Below are positions 34,495-45,148 of a stretch of 64,000 nt of DNA, piece after piece. The translations under genes were made by a program, and so were the position numbers. The DNA comes from Xestospongia bergquistia (taxonomy: Eukaryota > Porifera > Demospongiae > Haplosclerida > Petrosiidae). Position 1 is the stretch's first letter, and each line of letters opens with the position of its first letter. The DNA lies in the NCBI GenBank assembly GCA_963965975.1, contig OZ014418.1:3546775-3610774 (forward strand), in the 5' to 3' direction. The notes below the pieces were generated by a model. It saw nothing but the letters and a program-made list of their open reading frames with translations, made no database searches and was not told the DNA's origin.

Positions 34495-34700
34495 AGAAAT
34501 AAGGCAGTCCGACTATTGTCTAGTACTTTTTAGTGCTAAAATTGGCGCCACTATAGCAGTCTGTTAAAATGAGTATGCGCAGTTTTAAGTTGGGTATGCT
34601 ATAAGATTTTAAGAAAAACAAACTGACAGCAATGGACATATTTTTTAATTGTGTGTAACTTGGTATGTGATGTAATTAGCTAGGGGAGTCTCATCCAGCC
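34495..34700 (+). repeat. Promoter-like dispersed module, copy B
   Basis: Shares word order with 20378-20640: CTAGTACTTTTTAGTGC, then TTGGCGCC, TATGCGCAG and CTAGGGGAGTCTCATC. TTGGCGCC is an E2F-like word and TATGCGCAG an NRF1-like half site. No coding region begins nearby. Confidence 0.35.
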
Positions 34701-34728
34701 ATGTTTCAATCTATTGGCTATGAAACTG

Positions 34729-34734
<6 letters not shown>

Positions 34735-34771
<37 letters not shown>
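34735..34771. repeat. (TA)n microsatellite, left part
   Basis: An uninterrupted TA run ending exactly where a hAT derivative begins. It continues on the other side of that element at 35157. Confidence 0.9.
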
Positions 34772-34774
<3 letters not shown>

Positions 34775-35153
34775 GCATGGGGTCAAATGCATTGAATAGT
34801 ATTTAAATACTTTACAAATACTTCTTTGTACTATCCCAGCAAGAATATCCCCATTATTTGCTTCTACATATAATGAACTAATCATTACAAACTATTGATA
34901 AGCATAAGTTCTTCAAATGTTTTGTCAGTTAGGCGACATTCATCAGGGCAAAAAAGTTTTCTTACTATGCTGAATAGTCTTTCCACAGAAACAAACAATT
35001 TAAAAAGGAATATTTGAAGATTTCACAAAGTATTTCAAGTACAAATACAAATACTTCCTGTTTCAAAATTTCAAAATACAAATACAAATACAAATACTCA
35101 AAAAAGTATTTAAATACAGCTAAATACAAATACTCATGTATTTGACCCTAAGC

Positions 35154-35156
<3 letters not shown>
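34772..35156. mobile_element. hAT deletion derivative inserted in a TA microsatellite
   Basis: The left end TAGGCATGGGGTCAAATGCA (34772) and the inverted right end CAGGCTTAGGGTCAAATACA (35156 leftward) are imperfect terminal repeats. They are followed by AAATAC-rich subterminal words on both sides (GTATTTAAATAC, ACAAATACAAATACAAATAC). Both flanks are ATATATAT, compatible with an 8-bp hAT duplication but uninformative because the target is a TA run. It carries the last exon piece of a hAT transposase. Length is 385 bp. Confidence 0.75.
34885..34999 (-). pseudogene. hAT transposase C-terminal piece
   Basis: The minus strand reads VERLFSIVRKLFCPDECRL followed by TDKTFEELMLINSL and a stop. This is the classical hAT C-terminal dimerisation motif (ERLFS.AG....P.R..L.....E.L...). 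It is in frame and uninterrupted, but everything upstream has been deleted. Confidence 0.75.

Positions 35157-35186
<30 letters not shown>
35157..35186. repeat. (TA)n microsatellite, right part
   Basis: TA run that resumes directly after the hAT derivative's right end. Confidence 0.85.
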
Positions 35187-35191
<5 letters not shown>

Positions 35192-35199
35192 TAGTTTAA

Positions 35200-35850
35200 A
35201 TTTATTATTTTGTTAATAATATTACACAGACTGATGGACAGATAGAGATACAAGTAATAATCAAAAACAGATTGTCTTGCTTTGTGTATATAACACTTCT
35301 AGCAAGTATCCATTAGTGGGTCTCTATGTGGGCCAATATGTTTATGCAGAATTAATGGCACAATATTTTGAATACAAAAGCATTGTTCTTTATACATTTC
35401 CTTTAAGCTTTAGAGAAAAACAACACAAGATTAGTCTCTTATTATAATAGTTCATCTCCTGATAACATGGTCAGGTGGTATATGAAATTAAACATTAAGG
35501 TAATTATTTTTTTGGTTAATTAATTAGTTTACTATTCATTTCTTTACTAGTACATTAACACATCTGGTTTTATTGAACTAGGTCTTGGAGAAGAACCAAT
35601 ATTCATATAATGGATGGAGATTTCATGCACATAGTATCCAATCATTGATCAAAATAGAGTGTTTTAATGATGTCATTTGAATGCTGGGTACACTTCTACA
35701 TGCAGGTATCAAAAAGTAATGTAGCTGCTCAATCTTCCCTATCTTTTCCCTCTACACTTTTAACAATATCTATTTAAGAAGATATGAGTTATGTAATCTC
35801 TCAGTGGCTCTACTAGTAAGAATTTCATCTTTTAAATTAGTTTAATCCAA
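35200..35850. other. No gene seen
   Basis: AT-rich. Possible non-coding or intron sequence before the first death-fold-like exon relic. Confidence 0.35.
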
Positions 35851-35856
35851 ATCTAG

Positions 35857-36185
35857 ACACTGTCCCAGAAAGAGTGGCTACAATTGATTGACATCATACC
35901 AACCCATAGGTAAGTTTTAGACCATTATAATTATGCTGTATACATTTTATTGCTAGCTAAGCATGATCAATTTGAAATATTTCACTTGAAATATCTGCAA
36001 AACTTTGTTATACATTTGAAGATGATCCTCTTCGTATTGCTAATAGATTTAATGCTGATGGACTGATAGCTAGCTCCAAGTATCAAGAAGACATCAAAAG
36101 TATGAATGGTACAGTACATGATAAATCTGATATAATAATTGAAAAGCTCCAGAGACAAATAGATGCTGATATATTAATCTAGTCC
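35857..36185 (+). pseudogene. Death-fold-like exon relic, copy 1
   Basis: A short piece KEWLQLIDIIP near 35880 is followed, after an intron-like gap, by IANRFNADGLIASSKYQED and SDIIIEKLQRQIDA at 36030-36180. The pattern 'P..IA..F...GLI....Y.........K....L...I' resembles the CARD/death-like modules common in sponge signalling genes, which sit beside death domains. It resembles 36840-36900 closely, pointing to duplication. A nearby stop and the absence of clean splice joins suggest it is dead. Confidence 0.35.
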
Positions 36186-36829
36186 GATTGCAACTTTGCT
36201 TAATTAATCCAAAAATTAATATATAAATTTCAACATCCCACCCAAACTATTATGGCTTCTTTTCATTAGTCAAAATTTAATGGTAAAAAATGTTACGTAA
36301 GTGATGTTATTAGACAAATGACAACTTTATTAAGTAATTAAATTATTATAACCTAAATTATTAATGTAAAATGTATATGAAAATTATAGTGAGGATAAGT
36401 GTTGAGTACTGTAATAATATCAAATATCACAGAACACTAATCAACTCCATTACAATACCCATAACCAGAAATTAAGGAATTTCATTGACAAAGCTATAAG
36501 TTATGCAACAAGGTGAAGGTTAATATATTAAGTAACCAAGCACTAAAGATCCAAGGTGAATTAAATAGAAACTGTACATATCTGACTTTTATCATTTAAA
36601 TATATGAAAGGTCATTAAGTGTTGCTAGGAGGCTTATAAGTGTCTAGGAAGTCTTATAAAACGTCATGGGTTACTTATAAGCTTAAATTCAAGCAATTTC
36701 ATTGGTCAGTTTGATACATGTATGTATAAACATGGTAGAATTAAATAAAGCAATTAGGAATTTTATGGTACAACTACTATATATTTTATATCTAGGTCAA
36801 TGTATCCTATTTGGAATAGTTAAAAAACA

Positions 36830-37060
36830 ATCTACTAAGTTTTGTAATGCTATTGAAGCTGGTCCTCTTTGTATTGCTAATAGAACTAAATGCTAATAAA
36901 CTGACAAGTCCATATATTATATATAAACATAATTAAAAGTATAACTAATAGTTAGAGGAATACAAAGAAAATTAGTTGCTGATGATGATAAGTCCAATAT
37001 AAGATATAAAATATTTGTAACTCTCTTCAAAAGCAAAAATACAAAACTCTAAAGAATATT
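36830..37060 (+). pseudogene. Death-fold-like exon relic, copy 2
   Basis: CNAIEAGPLCIANRTKC on the plus strand (36847-36896) aligns with the copy at about 36013-36060 at the DNA level (GATCCTCTTCGTATTGCTAA against GGTCCTCTTTGTATTGCTAA). It then has stops. It is a decayed tandem duplicate. Confidence 0.35.
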
Positions 37061-37069
37061 GGTGCTATA

Positions 37070-37560
37070 ATGAAAATTCAGTTAAGTCAATGACTATAGA
37101 GTAAAATTTAGTAGTACTACATTTTTTGTACATTTTGTTCTTGGAGTAAATATTTATTACAATTTGCAAACTGATTATAGTAAATAATTTATTACTATTA
37201 ATAAATTTTAATAAAAATTAATTGTCTTAACTATAACAAAGTACCTGCAACTGTTCCATTTCTCTGCCCCATCTCTTCACAATTTGACTATGATTGTTTC
37301 TCAAGTATCTTGTAAGTTTTTTACAAATATGAATAATATTATATATTATATTATATTTATTTGTATCTTGACGAACTCATACATGAAAGGTGCTAACTAT
37401 GATATAAGTATACATATATGTACTGTGGTTGGTGTAGTATTTATATTTTACAGGAAGTAACAAAACAATACACAAAGTCAATAACAAACAGTATAAAACT
37501 AGGTAATATTATAAAGTCTATTGTCTGTTACCACAACTGATATGATGGGGACAGCAAACT
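37070..37560. other. No gene seen
   Basis: Very AT-rich (for example ATATTATATATTATATTATA near 37330); no coding support. Confidence 0.4.
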
Positions 37561-37564
37561 CCAG

Positions 37565-37700
37565 ACTTGCCAGTTATTGGTCAGAACTGATTTACTTGAT
37601 ATAACTTATCATGAGATTCATACTAATCTGTCACTATCGCTCCATAATATAAGTACATGTTTATTGTTGAGCAATAGTTTAAGTTTTCAAGTTGGCAAGT
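37565..37700. mobile_element. MITE-like repeat, copy 2
   Basis: ACTTGCCAG at 37565 and inverted TTGGCAAGT at 37692-37700 bound a block sharing the ATATAACTTATCATGAGATT core with 10608-10823. It is shorter than copy 1 and diverged. Confidence 0.45.
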
Positions 37701-38201
37701 TTGCAATGTTTATTGACCTGTAAAAATATTATACACATATATAAATATAAGTATAGTGTCATATCCCTCCAATGTTATAGGGCAGAGTAGAAGTGAAGGT
37801 AGGACCTAAAATAGTACTAAAAGTGCATGGCAAATTTTTGTACCTAATTAATTATTCATGATGACATGGTCAATTGTTTTGCATTGATTTCTGGCATCTC
37901 TACTTGTGTGATCTCTATCAGTGTTGAAATTTTAGCATTTGTATTTCCTTAAATATTGTAAACATCAATGAATGTGATATTAAAATCTTTCAATCAAAAT
38001 AGGGAAAATTAACAATACTTTAGAACTTTGAGTAGGTGTTGAAAATTGAATATGATACTCAGGCGTAGTGAGAATAAGTTTAGATATGCCACAGTTAATC
38101 TCTATTCCATAAATAAGTCATTGTCAGGTCACTAAACTACTACCCACTTAAAACTTTATATGGATAGCTATACTAATTATTATTTGTAATTTACTTTATA
38201 G

Positions 38202-38473
38202 ATTACATTACAAACTGGACAATATGTTAAAAGAGATAGAGCCACTAGATTTAGAGGAGGTAGATGAACTGAGTGAGATCATGTGGTCCCAATATAAAAG
38301 AAACTCTGTTGTTGCTGATACTACTGATCCTATGATAGCTCTCAGGAAGTCACTAGAGCACGCAATAACTCAATCTTGCCTCACCTCAACTGATCTTATT
38401 AGAAGTTTTGCAATTATGAAGAAGTTCTCATCAGCCTACGCAATATGGTGTCATCATTCATCTTTCTTAAAAG
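38202..38473 (+). CDS. Exon of an unidentified, possibly death-domain, gene
   Basis: An open block follows a TTTATAG acceptor and ends AAAAG/GTACAT. It encodes YKLDNMLKEIEPLDLEEVD, then ALRKSLEHAITQSCL and AIMKKFSSAYAIWCHH. It is helical and acidic then basic; I do not recognise the fold. It begins with one leftover base and ends in phase 1. It lies upstream of a death-domain-like exon on the same strand, so it may belong to the same gene. Confidence 0.4.
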
Positions 38474-38675
38474 GTACATTTATTACTTATCAATCAAGTA
38501 ATTGACTAAAATACTTAAAAATAGTACAAAATTTAGCAATGAAGCTAATTTAAAGTATAACATGAATGAGCCATGTTCCTAACGACACTACAAGTGTTAA
38601 TCTCACATTATATTGATATAATATCTTAATCATTATACCGATACACATGTATATCAACCAGTTCTACCCTTGCAG

Positions 38676-38815
38676 TTGTTAAGATATGTGAATGTTGTGT
38701 CCAGTGATGATCTACCCTTATCTGGACTACAACTGGACATCTCTAAAGATGAGCTTTATAGAAATGACTATCAGTCACATCCCAGTAGAACCAAGATAGG
38801 ACTACTGGCTTAGAC
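38676..38815 (+). CDS. Possible exon, unknown
   Basis: After a CCCTTGCAG acceptor the frame LLRYVNVVSSDDLPLSGLQL followed by YRNDYQSHPSRTKIGL is open to a TAG. Its phase does not join with the upstream exon, so it is a pseudo-exon, belongs to another transcript, or an exon is missing. Confidence 0.3.
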
Positions 38816-39018
38816 AAATCAATTTATTACTTATAGGATTCTAATATACTCTACCAGATGATCTCATAGATAATGACAACATTTAGGATTGTAAGTTATT
38901 TCTGTCTATGTATTACGTTGCCACACATGTTAACATTGTAGTACTCATGATAGTTGTAGTCTTATTTATGATAGTTAATAACTTATCTCATGACCTTATT
39001 TTATTATTTCACTATAGG

Positions 39019-39181
39019 TAAGTCTACATCCAATAGATCCACACTTTCTGACTTACTTTCTGAGTTAAGTAAAATCAATCTAGACTCTTTCCTGATTGGT
39101 GTGGGATTGAAAGTACCAGTTGATGTACTTAATCAGATTGAACAAAAATGTGAGGGGTACATTGATACAAAGTATAAGTGA
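39019..39181 (+). CDS. Death-domain-like exon
   Basis: Begins right after TTTCACTATAG. It encodes RSTLSDLLSELSKINLDSF, then IGVGLKVPVDVLNQIE and KCEGYIDTKYK. Two amphipathic helices followed by 'GL.V...VL..IE' is the helix 2-4 pattern of death domains in sponge receptor and adaptor genes. These mediate homotypic assembly of signalling complexes. A TGA follows, then AAAG/GTGGGT, so the exon may be read in another frame or have lost its end. Confidence 0.4.
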
Positions 39182-40080
39182 AAGGTGGGTAAGTACTGGT
39201 TATTGGATAAAGCATAGTCCTAATGACACCTAAGGAAAGGTCATTGTACTTCTAAGGTGAACTGGATATGCTTAAAATATCACAGAGCTGAAATAGAAGC
39301 TAAAAAGTAGGTATTTGAAGGTAAACATTAAGTTGATATTTCAATGCATATATGTCTACTAACATTTACTAAAAGATCTTTAGAGAATGTTCAACCTTAC
39401 ACTTATTTCTCAAGTGAATCCTTCAGAAGGTAAATTAATTACTGGATGTTTAGTATAACCCTTTGAGAAAAAGCTCATGTAAATTATTACAAAGAGGTTA
39501 ACAATTACAATAACACGGGCAAATGAAGGGATCCCATATCACTAAGCACTGCACAAGCCTTTGTTCATATATTCACTAGGTGAATATAGGACATCATGAG
39601 ATATGGATGAGTGAGGGAAGGATAACCACAGTACATGTGGTAATGAAGTTGCTCATGGCCATGGTTGTATTCTCAGTTTTCATTATAGCCATTTATTCTA
39701 CTATAGTCTTCATTGTCATCTTTCATCTGTCTCTCTTGACTATAAATATTTGTTGTAAATATTATTTCAGCAAATTTTACAAATAGAATATATGATATAT
39801 GGCTAGTTTGTCTTACAAATGGAACATATGAACCCTAAACAAAAATTTCAAACAAACAGAAAAGAGCACTCAGTGGTAGGCTTGCTTGTGCTCACCAATT
39901 ATAGTCAAACACCCCTGTACTTGTATCTACAACAATAAGTATTCATGAATAACATTTAATTAGTTGCGATAGTTATCACTCTCATCTTTCTAATTGTTTA
40001 TATCCAATATAATAGTAGACACTATTGCCACATCTCTATTAATTCACTATAATTATTATAGTGTGATTATTTAATTTATA

Positions 40081-40290
40081 ATGGATGAAAAGCTAATGAT
40101 TGAAGATATGATGTTCCTACTTCCATCTATCATGGATATCTACTTACTGGATACTCTTTTCAAAGTACCATCATCAGTATTAGACAAAATTGATCGCAAA
40201 GATATGGAGAAGAGTCATCTAAAAGTCTTTGACATCAATTATCTACTATCCTTCATTTACTTGGACAACATTTGGAGATATATTCATTAA
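40081..40290 (+). CDS. Death-domain-like exon
   Basis: Encodes MIEDMMFLLPSIMDIYLLDT, then FKVPSSVLDKIDRKDMEKS. The core 'LLPSI.DI..L...FKVP..VLD.ID' parallels the exon at 39019 (VPVDVLNQIE), so the two look like divergent members of one repeated domain. An ATG starts it, but no good acceptor precedes it. Confidence 0.4.
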   Translation: MDEKLMIEDMMFLLPSIMDIYLLDTLFKVPSSVLDKIDRKDMEKSHLKVFDINYLLSFIYLDNIWRYIH

Positions 40291-40429
40291 GATGAAAAGA
40301 GCAGATGTTGTTTTAACACTGACGGATAATTATGGCTTTACAGTGAATAATAATTATCTTTACTTAATATATTTAGAATTCATCTTTATTGTTACATTTT
40401 GCTGCACTTTATATTACTAAACAGGTTCA

Positions 40430-41150
40430 TTAATGATATAATGATAATTGATAATCAACTATGTCACTTGTTAAGGATCCTTCACACTAACTATATGCAA
40501 ATAAAAGTGTATTATAAAGCTGAAACTTTATGCATGAAACTTATGAGTTAATTGTAATTGTCAGAAACAATCCTATTACACATTAACACATTGTTTCTTT
40601 GTCCAAATTTAGCATGTCTGATTGAAGCAAGTTTCTAAGCCTTTATAACTTAATCAAATATGTTTAAGTTACTTTCAAATTTTCAGAATTAGTTAAAAGC
40701 TAGTTCTATTTTATTTTGTTTATGGCATTTTTAAAAAGACTAATTCATAGGTCATCATCATTTTTTGTGATTTTACTTACGTGTATATAATACACATTTC
40801 TCAGTCAATATTATATAGTGTGTACTATTAATGTTTTATAGGTAGTCAAGATTTAAATAATGAAGAATACAGGAGAGAATGAGGAACCAAGAACCTGAAT
40901 TTAAGGTCAAGGCATCAAAATAAAAAGATAACAATACTAGTAAGTATACCAAGAAGAGCTATTCATTGTTAATGTGAACTTACTCATTGTTTAGTTGATT
41001 TGTGTAGAAATAATGATATTCTTTATTTTGTACACAAACTTTAATATTATAAATTTATAAACACTCAGTCATTTATGTGGCATTTTAAGGTGTCTTGACT
41101 TGATTAACAAATAGATTGCATAATTTGTTTAGAATTACTACAATTTCCCT
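40430..41150. other. No gene seen
   Basis: AT-rich intron-like sequence between death-domain-like exons. Confidence 0.35.
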
Positions 41151-41151
41151 A

Positions 41152-41277
41152 TTAGTCTGCTTCTATATATTAGTCTGCTCCTATATATTAGTATATTATT
41201 ACATATTAGTGTATTACTGTAGATTGGTCTACTACTTTATACTAGCCCACTACTATATGTTAGTCTACTATTATATC
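41152..41277. repeat. 18-bp minisatellite, seven copies
   Basis: Units such as TTAGTCTGCTTCTATATA, TTAGTCTGCTCCTATATA and TTAGTATATTATTACATA follow each other without gaps for 126 bp. As 18 is a multiple of three, it stays open and reads as an ILVYYY-type hexapeptide repeat on the plus strand. I take that as incidental. Confidence 0.85.
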
Positions 41278-41697
41278 AAGTTTTTTGTAGCTTCTCAGAG
41301 TTTACTATCTCAGTAATAAAATTCCACATAATAACTTTAATGATTTGTAATTCATTATTGCATCTGACAAGTGTTCAGTACCTTAGTGTCTTTTTCTTAT
41401 TATAGAACAAAATCACTAAAGGAAGAACTAAAAGTAAATAAAAATAGTAAAAATAGTATTTTTTATAACATATTATTTTCAGAACTATGTAGATTTAAAA
41501 GCAGTCACAGGAAAATCTAAAATGCAAAAAAATGTTGTCTGCTAAACTTGTGAGCTAGAACGTCTATAAAAGGAATTGCCAATTTGCAAGGAGGAATTAC
41601 TACAGCATAAAAACAAACATAGTCATGCTATGAAGCCTGTAGTCCAATCAGGTTAGTTTAACATTTGCTATACTATAACATGCTTTGTTTATAACAG

Positions 41698-41897
41698 ATA
41701 TTGACCAGTATCTCCCCAAACTGGTGGTAGTCTTCCAACTAATACAAGATAATTGGGAATGGTTGGAAGTGTCACTAGGTATAGATTAGTCCTTACTGTT
41801 ATCAATAAAAACTACAGCTGGAGACCCTTCGATGCATATGAGACAACTTCTAGAGAAATGAAGGAGGACAATTACAAGATTTAAAAGAGGGATTCAG
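41698..41897 (+). CDS. Death-domain exon
   Basis: Follows ATAACAG and ends TTCAG/GTTTCC, a 200-base exon. It encodes DQYLPKLVVVFQLIQDNWEW, then LEVSLGID, then IKTTAGDPSMHMRQLLEK. This is a recognisable death domain: helix 1 with 'LPKLV..L', 'DNWEWLA.SLGI' at helices 2-3, and 'GDPS.HMRQLLEKW' at helices 5-6. One stop (TAG after GID) and one where W is expected near the end indicate damage. It is the last host exon before the CACTA-like insertion. Confidence 0.6.
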
Positions 41898-41899
41898 GT

Positions 41900-42185
41900 T
41901 TCCACACCCAGTTTAATTTAGAACCTTCTCCACAATCTTCTCTTGTTATGCCTAAAATCCAATATCCAGTAACTAATCCAGTCTAAGGTATCAGTACTAC
42001 TTATTGAAGTTTATTATGTTTAGATCTGGTTTTATAACTGTATCTAAGCCGTTTTCATTATGAACATCACTCAATAGTCCAAACCTTGTATACCCTTTAA
42101 ATTAAAGAGTTCAGAGCATTAATGCAATAGTTGATCTTCTGATAACATGTACACATGTTATACACATGTTATTTAAAAAATGTAG
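41900..42185. other. Probable host intron up to the CACTA-like element
   Basis: No coding signal after the death-domain exon. The sequence leads into the GTGTCA-rich left end of the transposon. Confidence 0.35.
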
Positions 42186-42187
42186 TG

Positions 42188-42340
42188 CTATTTGAGCACC
42201 ACAGTGTTACGTTATTTAGGTTATCATGACACCATGGTGTCATTGTAACACTATGGTGCTTTCATGACACTACTGATGTACTATAAGCACTAGCTATGGT
42301 GTTAATGAACACATATAATGGTGTTCTGACAACACTTTTA
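42188..42340. repeat. Left subterminal repeats of the CACTA-like element
   Basis: Dense inverted and direct copies of GGTGT/ACACC and GTGTCAT/ATGACAC, including the palindrome ATGACACCATGGTGTCAT. GGTTATCATGACAC also appears at the right end (GTTATCATGACAC, about 47045). Confidence 0.7.
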
Positions 42341-42344
42341 AAAA

Positions 42345-45093
42345 GAAACATATTATATTTCAAAACTATGAATTTGGTATTAATTACATCAAAATTTGTA
42401 TTTGTATTTATAACAGGTTGAGAGTAAAGGCCATAAACATAATGATCACATAAGTCTGATGACCAAATGAACAAATCCAGATCTGTACTAGAACACACAA
42501 TAAAAGAATGAAAATGATCACTGAATTCAAGTGTCTGAAGGAGTTTAACTTGAAGAAGAATTTGTATGTGTATAACATGTACATGTACAATAGTTCATTT
42601 GCATCAATCCCAAGAATAACACATGCTCCTTTCTGATATTTTGTACCACATTCTTGAGCCCAATTAACTCTATAAATTCCATTATTCTAATCAAAAATTA
42701 ATAAATGTTTACCTTGAATGTACATGTCCACAAATACCATCAGAATTGTTGTTATTCCAAAACTCACATTCTGGTAAAGTGACATTATGAACTGTTAATC
42801 ACATAATAAACATTACAAAATTAAAGAAAAAGTCGTACCTGGTCCTATTTCTATATTCTCTCCATGTAATCCAGTTTTATTTAAGTTTAAGTAACATTGC
42901 TGTAACTGGTGATGAAGTGACAAAGAATAGCAGATATTAGTAAAATTTCCAAAGACAGAGGCTATGTGTTTGAAGTAACAATGCTTTCCTTCATAACGCA
43001 TGGTCCAATGTTGAACCAAAGGACCATATCTAAACATAATTATGTCAATTGAACAAATTGCAATTCACTAACTTTAACATTAATCTTGGCATGTGTACCA
43101 TATAGTGTATCTTTGGTGTAATATGAAGTTCTGGGTATAGCAACTTCAGCATGTAATGATGTTCATATATTAACGTTTCTAAGTAACTGCAATCTTCTTT
43201 ACTGACTTTAGGTGCAAATAAAATGTCCATTATTGTCAAAAGTCTGAGATAGTTGATCCAATACTTATTGTCATATGAAATTAGATGTGCAATTGTAACA
43301 GGAAGAAACCTCCGTAATGTCCACATTTGTGATGCTGTACAAAAAATGGTATACTTACACACTGTACATGTAAGTTATTATAATTACTGTACAAATGCAG
43401 CTGAAATTATGCTCACCATTTTGTTTAAGTGAGCCATCATCTAAGCAAAAGTGATCAAGTGGACTTGGATGATTTTTGTCCATATAATGAAAGTTCAAAC
43501 ATCGAATGCCATCATTAACATCACTTAGGGAAAAGAACTTGTTTTCAAGTATAAAGTTCTGAGTAATAATTTATCTTACATGAAAATTACAAAATACTTA
43601 TTTCAATACCTTTAACATCAATTTTAATTCAAGAGGTAGTACACCCTCTAAAATGTCATGTAAAATATCAGGAATCATTGCACCTTTAGGCAACACTAAA
43701 AAAATTTAATGATTCCAATGATGATCAATAATTGATGCCAAATGTTGTTGAATAGTGGCTGATTAGTTGAGGATTTTCTTTTATTAGATTGCAATGGTGA
43801 TTGTATTGCTCTGATGAGCGAAGAATAAAGTCACAATCTCGAAACTAAAAGTTAGCATACATAGTGTTATTACAGTATTAACCTTACTTTTGACCGAATG
43901 TCAGATTCAGTACCAAGGCATTATCTACATATCCTAAATAAAGATCCACCTAACTTAAATCCACCTAGCTCTTGGCTACCAAGATTGTCATCAGAACAAA
44001 TGGTGACAGTTCCCTTTAAAGGCCAAGCAATACCATCAAAACAAACGCCCTATGTAAGGAATAAACAATGTTAATAACTCAATATTATGTATGTACAAAT
44101 TCCAATATCTTCAAATCTTAAATCAAAACATCCAGAATCCTATTCATTCCATGTTCTTTCACTACAGAGGATTTAACTAAAGCTAACAATTTGATATTAT
44201 CCAAATGTTGATTAAGCTTTGGTTCAACATTAACAAGAACAAAGTAGAAAGCACCTATAGCATAAAGAAAAATAGGTTAAAATATCTCATATAAAGGTGT
44301 AGTAACAGTACCTATTTTGTGAATACTTTGTTTCGATCCTAATGGGTTACATACCTCACGTTCATCAAAGTATAAACAAATTTGGAGGGCTGAATGAGTT
44401 TTGTTGAACAAAGGATGAGATCGATAATAACTTCTATCACATAAATCTAACATAATATGATCTGAATCACATTGATGAGTCTTATGATGACTGATCATAA
44501 CCTGTTAAATTTAAAATTATAATGATTGTGATTTTAAATACTTACATTTTTTAAAATTGTCTTGTTTTTTAACATTTCCTTATGAGTATCTATTATAGGA
44601 ACATAAAAAAGTTCTTGTCTTTTAACTTCGATCTTGCTTATACCATTACCATCTGGCGAGATTCTTTAAGAACAATTCGTTGGGGTTCCTAACGAAGTAT
44701 AAAGATGTCTACTGATAGAAAAATTATACTTACAATTAAGTTGTAATGTTTTCTGTAGTAGGCAAGTTGTTGATGGTGAGTCATAAGTTGATTAAATGGT
44801 ACAACAGTTTCATTTGATGATGTAAATATATCTGAAAGTGCACTTACAGATAAAGTATCTATTCCATTTTGTCTCAGACAGTTTTTAACTTGGTCTCCAA
44901 CACAAGAACAAACTTCCTTGATAAATTCTGAAACATCTTCAACAATTCCAATTGTGGTTATTCTGATTATTCGAAAATACACAAGAGCACAATGGTTAAT
45001 TACATTTAATTTGAAAACCTGGTTTCTGAGAATGAACATACTTGACATGACGCTCAATAAGTCGTTGAGATGGAGCGTAAAATGGTTCACCAC
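42345..45093 (-). CDS. EnSpm/CACTA-like transposase, multi-exon
   Basis: Minus-strand blocks appear in the expected order. VEDVSEFIKEVCSCVGDQ and VVPFNQLMTH lie at 44940-44780, SHPLFNKTHSALQICLYFDE and EVCNPLGSKQSIHKIG at 44440-44320. FVLVNVEPKLNQHLDNIKLL is at about 44250-44190, GTVTICSDDNLGSQELGG at about 44020-43950, and RLMLK...YGPLVQHW...MRYEGKHCYFKHIAS at 43060-42930. DGICGHVH follows near 42730, then a C-terminal tail to about 42380. The junction AATGTTAAA/GTTAGT to ATGTTTAG/ATATGG restores frame exactly. The sequence matches the animal (CACTA) transposon proteins found in fish, cnidarians and sponges. One TAA within the CR.CLGT segment (about 43905) is the only clear internal stop I found. 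Confidence 0.6.
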
Positions 45094-45148
45094 ACATTAC
45101 CACCGAGCACATGGTCTTAAGGAAAACTACTTTTTCTTTCTTTTATCG
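45094..45148. promoter_or_regulatory. Divergent promoter of the CACTA-like element
   Basis: Only about 55 bp separate the outermost transposase ATG (minus) from the SAM-ORF ATG (plus). The upstream regions must overlap, unless the true transposase start is further in. No TATA box is obvious. Confidence 0.3.
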
